DNA of 8,759 nt, from assembly GCA_003487005.1 (NCBI GenBank), contig DNFG01000266.1, forward strand, positions 1 through 8,759, read 5' to 3'. Below the pieces are notes generated by a model. The model worked only from the letters and a program-made list of their open reading frames with translations, was not told where the DNA came from and did no database searches. Made by a program: the position numbers and the translations under genes. The DNA is from Bryobacterales bacterium. Its GTDB lineage: Bacteria > Acidobacteriota > Terriglobia > Bryobacterales > Bryobacteraceae. Positions 7,409 through 8,759 of this stretch are shown here, piece after piece. Within the stretch, counting starts at the first letter, position 1. The number at the start of each line of letters is the position of its first letter.

Positions 7409-8759
7409 AGAGAATGATCGCGATAATGGCCGCCTCGGCTGCGCTGCTGACGGCTGGGGAAGGGAAGTGGACCCCGATGCAGGTGGTCGAGATCGATGCC
7501 GCGTGGTTGAAACAGCAGGGGCTGGAACTGCCGGTTTCGCGGCTGTGGGACCCGTCGCGCGGCACGGGCCTGCTGGCCGGGGCGGTGAACATCGGGGGCT
7601 GTTCTTCGGGCTTCGTGTCGGCGACGGGGCTGATCGCGACCAATCATCACTGCCTGTTCGGTCAGTTGCAGGAGCACAGCCGGCCGGGGCGCGATCTGAT
7701 CACGAATGGATTTCTGGCCAGGACTCAGGCCGAAGAGTTGCCCTCGAAGACGACGCGGGTCACCGTGCCGCGGCGGTTCACCGATGTGACGAAGGCCGTC
7801 GAAGCCGCAGTGCCGGCGGGGGCGGACGATCTCGCGCGGTTTCGCGCGATCGAGGCGAAGGAGAAGGCGCTGGTGGCTGAGTGTGAGAAGCAGGCTCACG
7901 CGCGCTGCCGCGTGGCTGCCTTTGATGGCGGCGTGCAGTATGTGTTGATCGAAACCATGGAACTGCGAGACGTCAGGCTGGTGTACGCGCCGCCTCGCGC
8001 GGTTGGAGAATATGGCGGCGAGATCGACAACTGGATGTGGCCAAGGCACACGGGCGATTTCGCCATGGCGCGCGCCTACGTCGCGCCAGACGGGCAGCCC
8101 GCCGCGTACAGCGCGTCCAATGTGCCATACAAGCCCGAATTCTTCTTCCCGATCGCGCAAAAAGGCGTTCAGGAAGGCGATTTTGTGATGGTTTTAGGCT
8201 ATCCGGGCACGACGGTGCGCTCGCTGACCGCCGCCGAGATGGAGGGCCGGCGCGACGACTTCTTCGTGCGCCGCGAGGCGCTGTATGGCGAGTGGATCCG
8301 GCTGCTCGAAGAGACGGCGAAGGGTGATGAAGCGGGCACGATTGCGGTGGCGGCCACGCTGAAGTCCCTCCTGAACCGCTACAAGAACGCGCAGGGCCAG
8401 TTGGCCGGTCTCAAGCGCGGGCGGATCATCGAGAAAGTGAGGGCACACGAGGACACGGTGGTGCCGTGGGCCCGGCAGCGGAAGGAATGGCGCGAATCCG
8501 TCGCCGCGAAAGAGGCGTTGGACCGCCTCGCCGCCGAGGCGAAGGCCACAGCGGCGCGGGACTTCCTGTTCTCCGAGATCCCCTCCAGTGCGCAGGCATT
8601 GCGCCACGCCACGCAGTTGGTCCGACTCGCCGCCGAACGGGCGAAGCCGGACGCCGAACGCGAACCGGCTTACATGGAGCGTCTGCTGCCCCAACTGCGC
8701 GACCGGATGGAACGCGACGCGAAAAGCTGGTTTGCAAAGGCCGACATGGCGCTGTTTGC
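7405..8759 (+). CDS. S46-family dipeptidyl peptidase (DPP7/DPP11 type), secreted, 3' partial
   Basis: The frame is open from the GTG at 7405 to the right edge, giving 451 codons of a protein that usually has about 700. It begins with a signal peptide, [20 protein letters not shown], so it should act in the periplasm or on the cell surface. The family removes dipeptides from the N-termini of peptides and has a chymotrypsin-like serine protease fold split by a helical domain. [18 protein letters not shown] carries the catalytic histidine (probably His82, next to Cys as in TAAHC of chymotrypsins). [20 protein letters not shown] carries the aspartate (Asp218). GYPGTTVRS is also typical. From about residue 275 the sequence is charged and helical, as expected of the inserted domain. 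The catalytic serine, and the residue that separates DPP7 from DPP11 specificity, lie beyond the window. GTGA overlaps the dehydratase stop, indicating coupled translation. Confidence 0.9.
   Translation, partial: MKRMIAIMAASAALLTAGEGKWTPMQVVEIDAAWLKQQGLELPVSRLWDPSRGTGLLAGAVNIGGCSSGFVSATGLIATNHHCLFGQLQEHSRPGRDLITNGFLARTQAEELPSKTTRVTVPRRFTDVTKAVEAAVPAGADDLARFRAIEAKEKALVAECEKQAHARCRVAAFDGGVQYVLIETMELRDVRLVYAPPRAVGEYGGEIDNWMWPRHTGDFAMARAYVAPDGQPAAYSASNVPYKPEFFFPIAQKGVQEGDFVMVLGYPGTTVRSLTAAEMEGRRDDFFVRREALYGEWIRLLEETAKGDEAGTIAVAATLKSLLNRYKNAQGQLAGLKRGRIIEKVRAHEDTVVPWARQRKEWRESVAAKEALDRLAAEAKATAARDFLFSEIPSSAQALRHATQLVRLAAERAKPDAEREPAYMERLLPQLRDRMERDAKSWFAKADMALF

Overview
The window is G+C-rich, gene-dense bacterial DNA with seven protein genes and almost no spacer. 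I see no tRNA, rRNA, CRISPR array, insertion sequence or phage gene, and no gene-free stretch longer than about 80 bases. The gene set combines a lidless-type gamma-glutamyltransferase homologue, a Gfo/Idh/MocA oxidoreductase and a sugar isomerase that both start with a twin-arginine-like leader, a YjhG/YagF-type sugar-acid dehydratase and an S46 dipeptidyl peptidase. With the G-rich codon style, this suggests a soil acidobacterium of the Solibacter/Bryobacter kind. That is an inference from gene families and style; no marker gene is present.

Layout. At the left edge is the C-terminal two-thirds of a gamma-glutamyltransferase-family hydrolase (1-1183, +). After an 80-base spacer comes a soluble PAS/HATPase sensor protein (1264-2397, +) with four clustered cysteines and no histidine after residue 96, so it lacks the phospho-acceptor of a normal histidine kinase. 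Next is a TIM-barrel sugar isomerase/epimerase-like protein (2465-3547, +), followed three bases later by a GyrI-like small-molecule-binding domain protein (3551-4015, +) with a strong ribosome binding site. That gene meets a Gfo/Idh/MocA oxidoreductase (4020-5381, -) tail to tail. The two stop codons lie inside one 20-base inverted repeat that looks like a shared terminator. The oxidoreductase diverges from a dehydratase (5405-7408, +) across only 23 bases. The dehydratase overlaps the start of a secreted S46 peptidase (7405 to beyond the right edge, +) by four bases.

How the genes may work together. The isomerase, oxidoreductase and dehydratase all point to sugar or sugar-acid conversion, with the first two probably exported or membrane-associated. 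The gamma-glutamyltransferase homologue and the S46 peptidase point to peptide or amide scavenging outside the cytoplasm. The kinase-like protein and the GyrI-like protein could be sensory, but nothing in the sequence ties them to a specific signal. This looks like an ordinary carbohydrate and peptide utilisation neighbourhood. The most unusual gene is the histidine-less kinase-like protein. The + strand is strongly G-over-C skewed even across the one minus-strand gene, which suggests a strand-level rather than gene-level bias.
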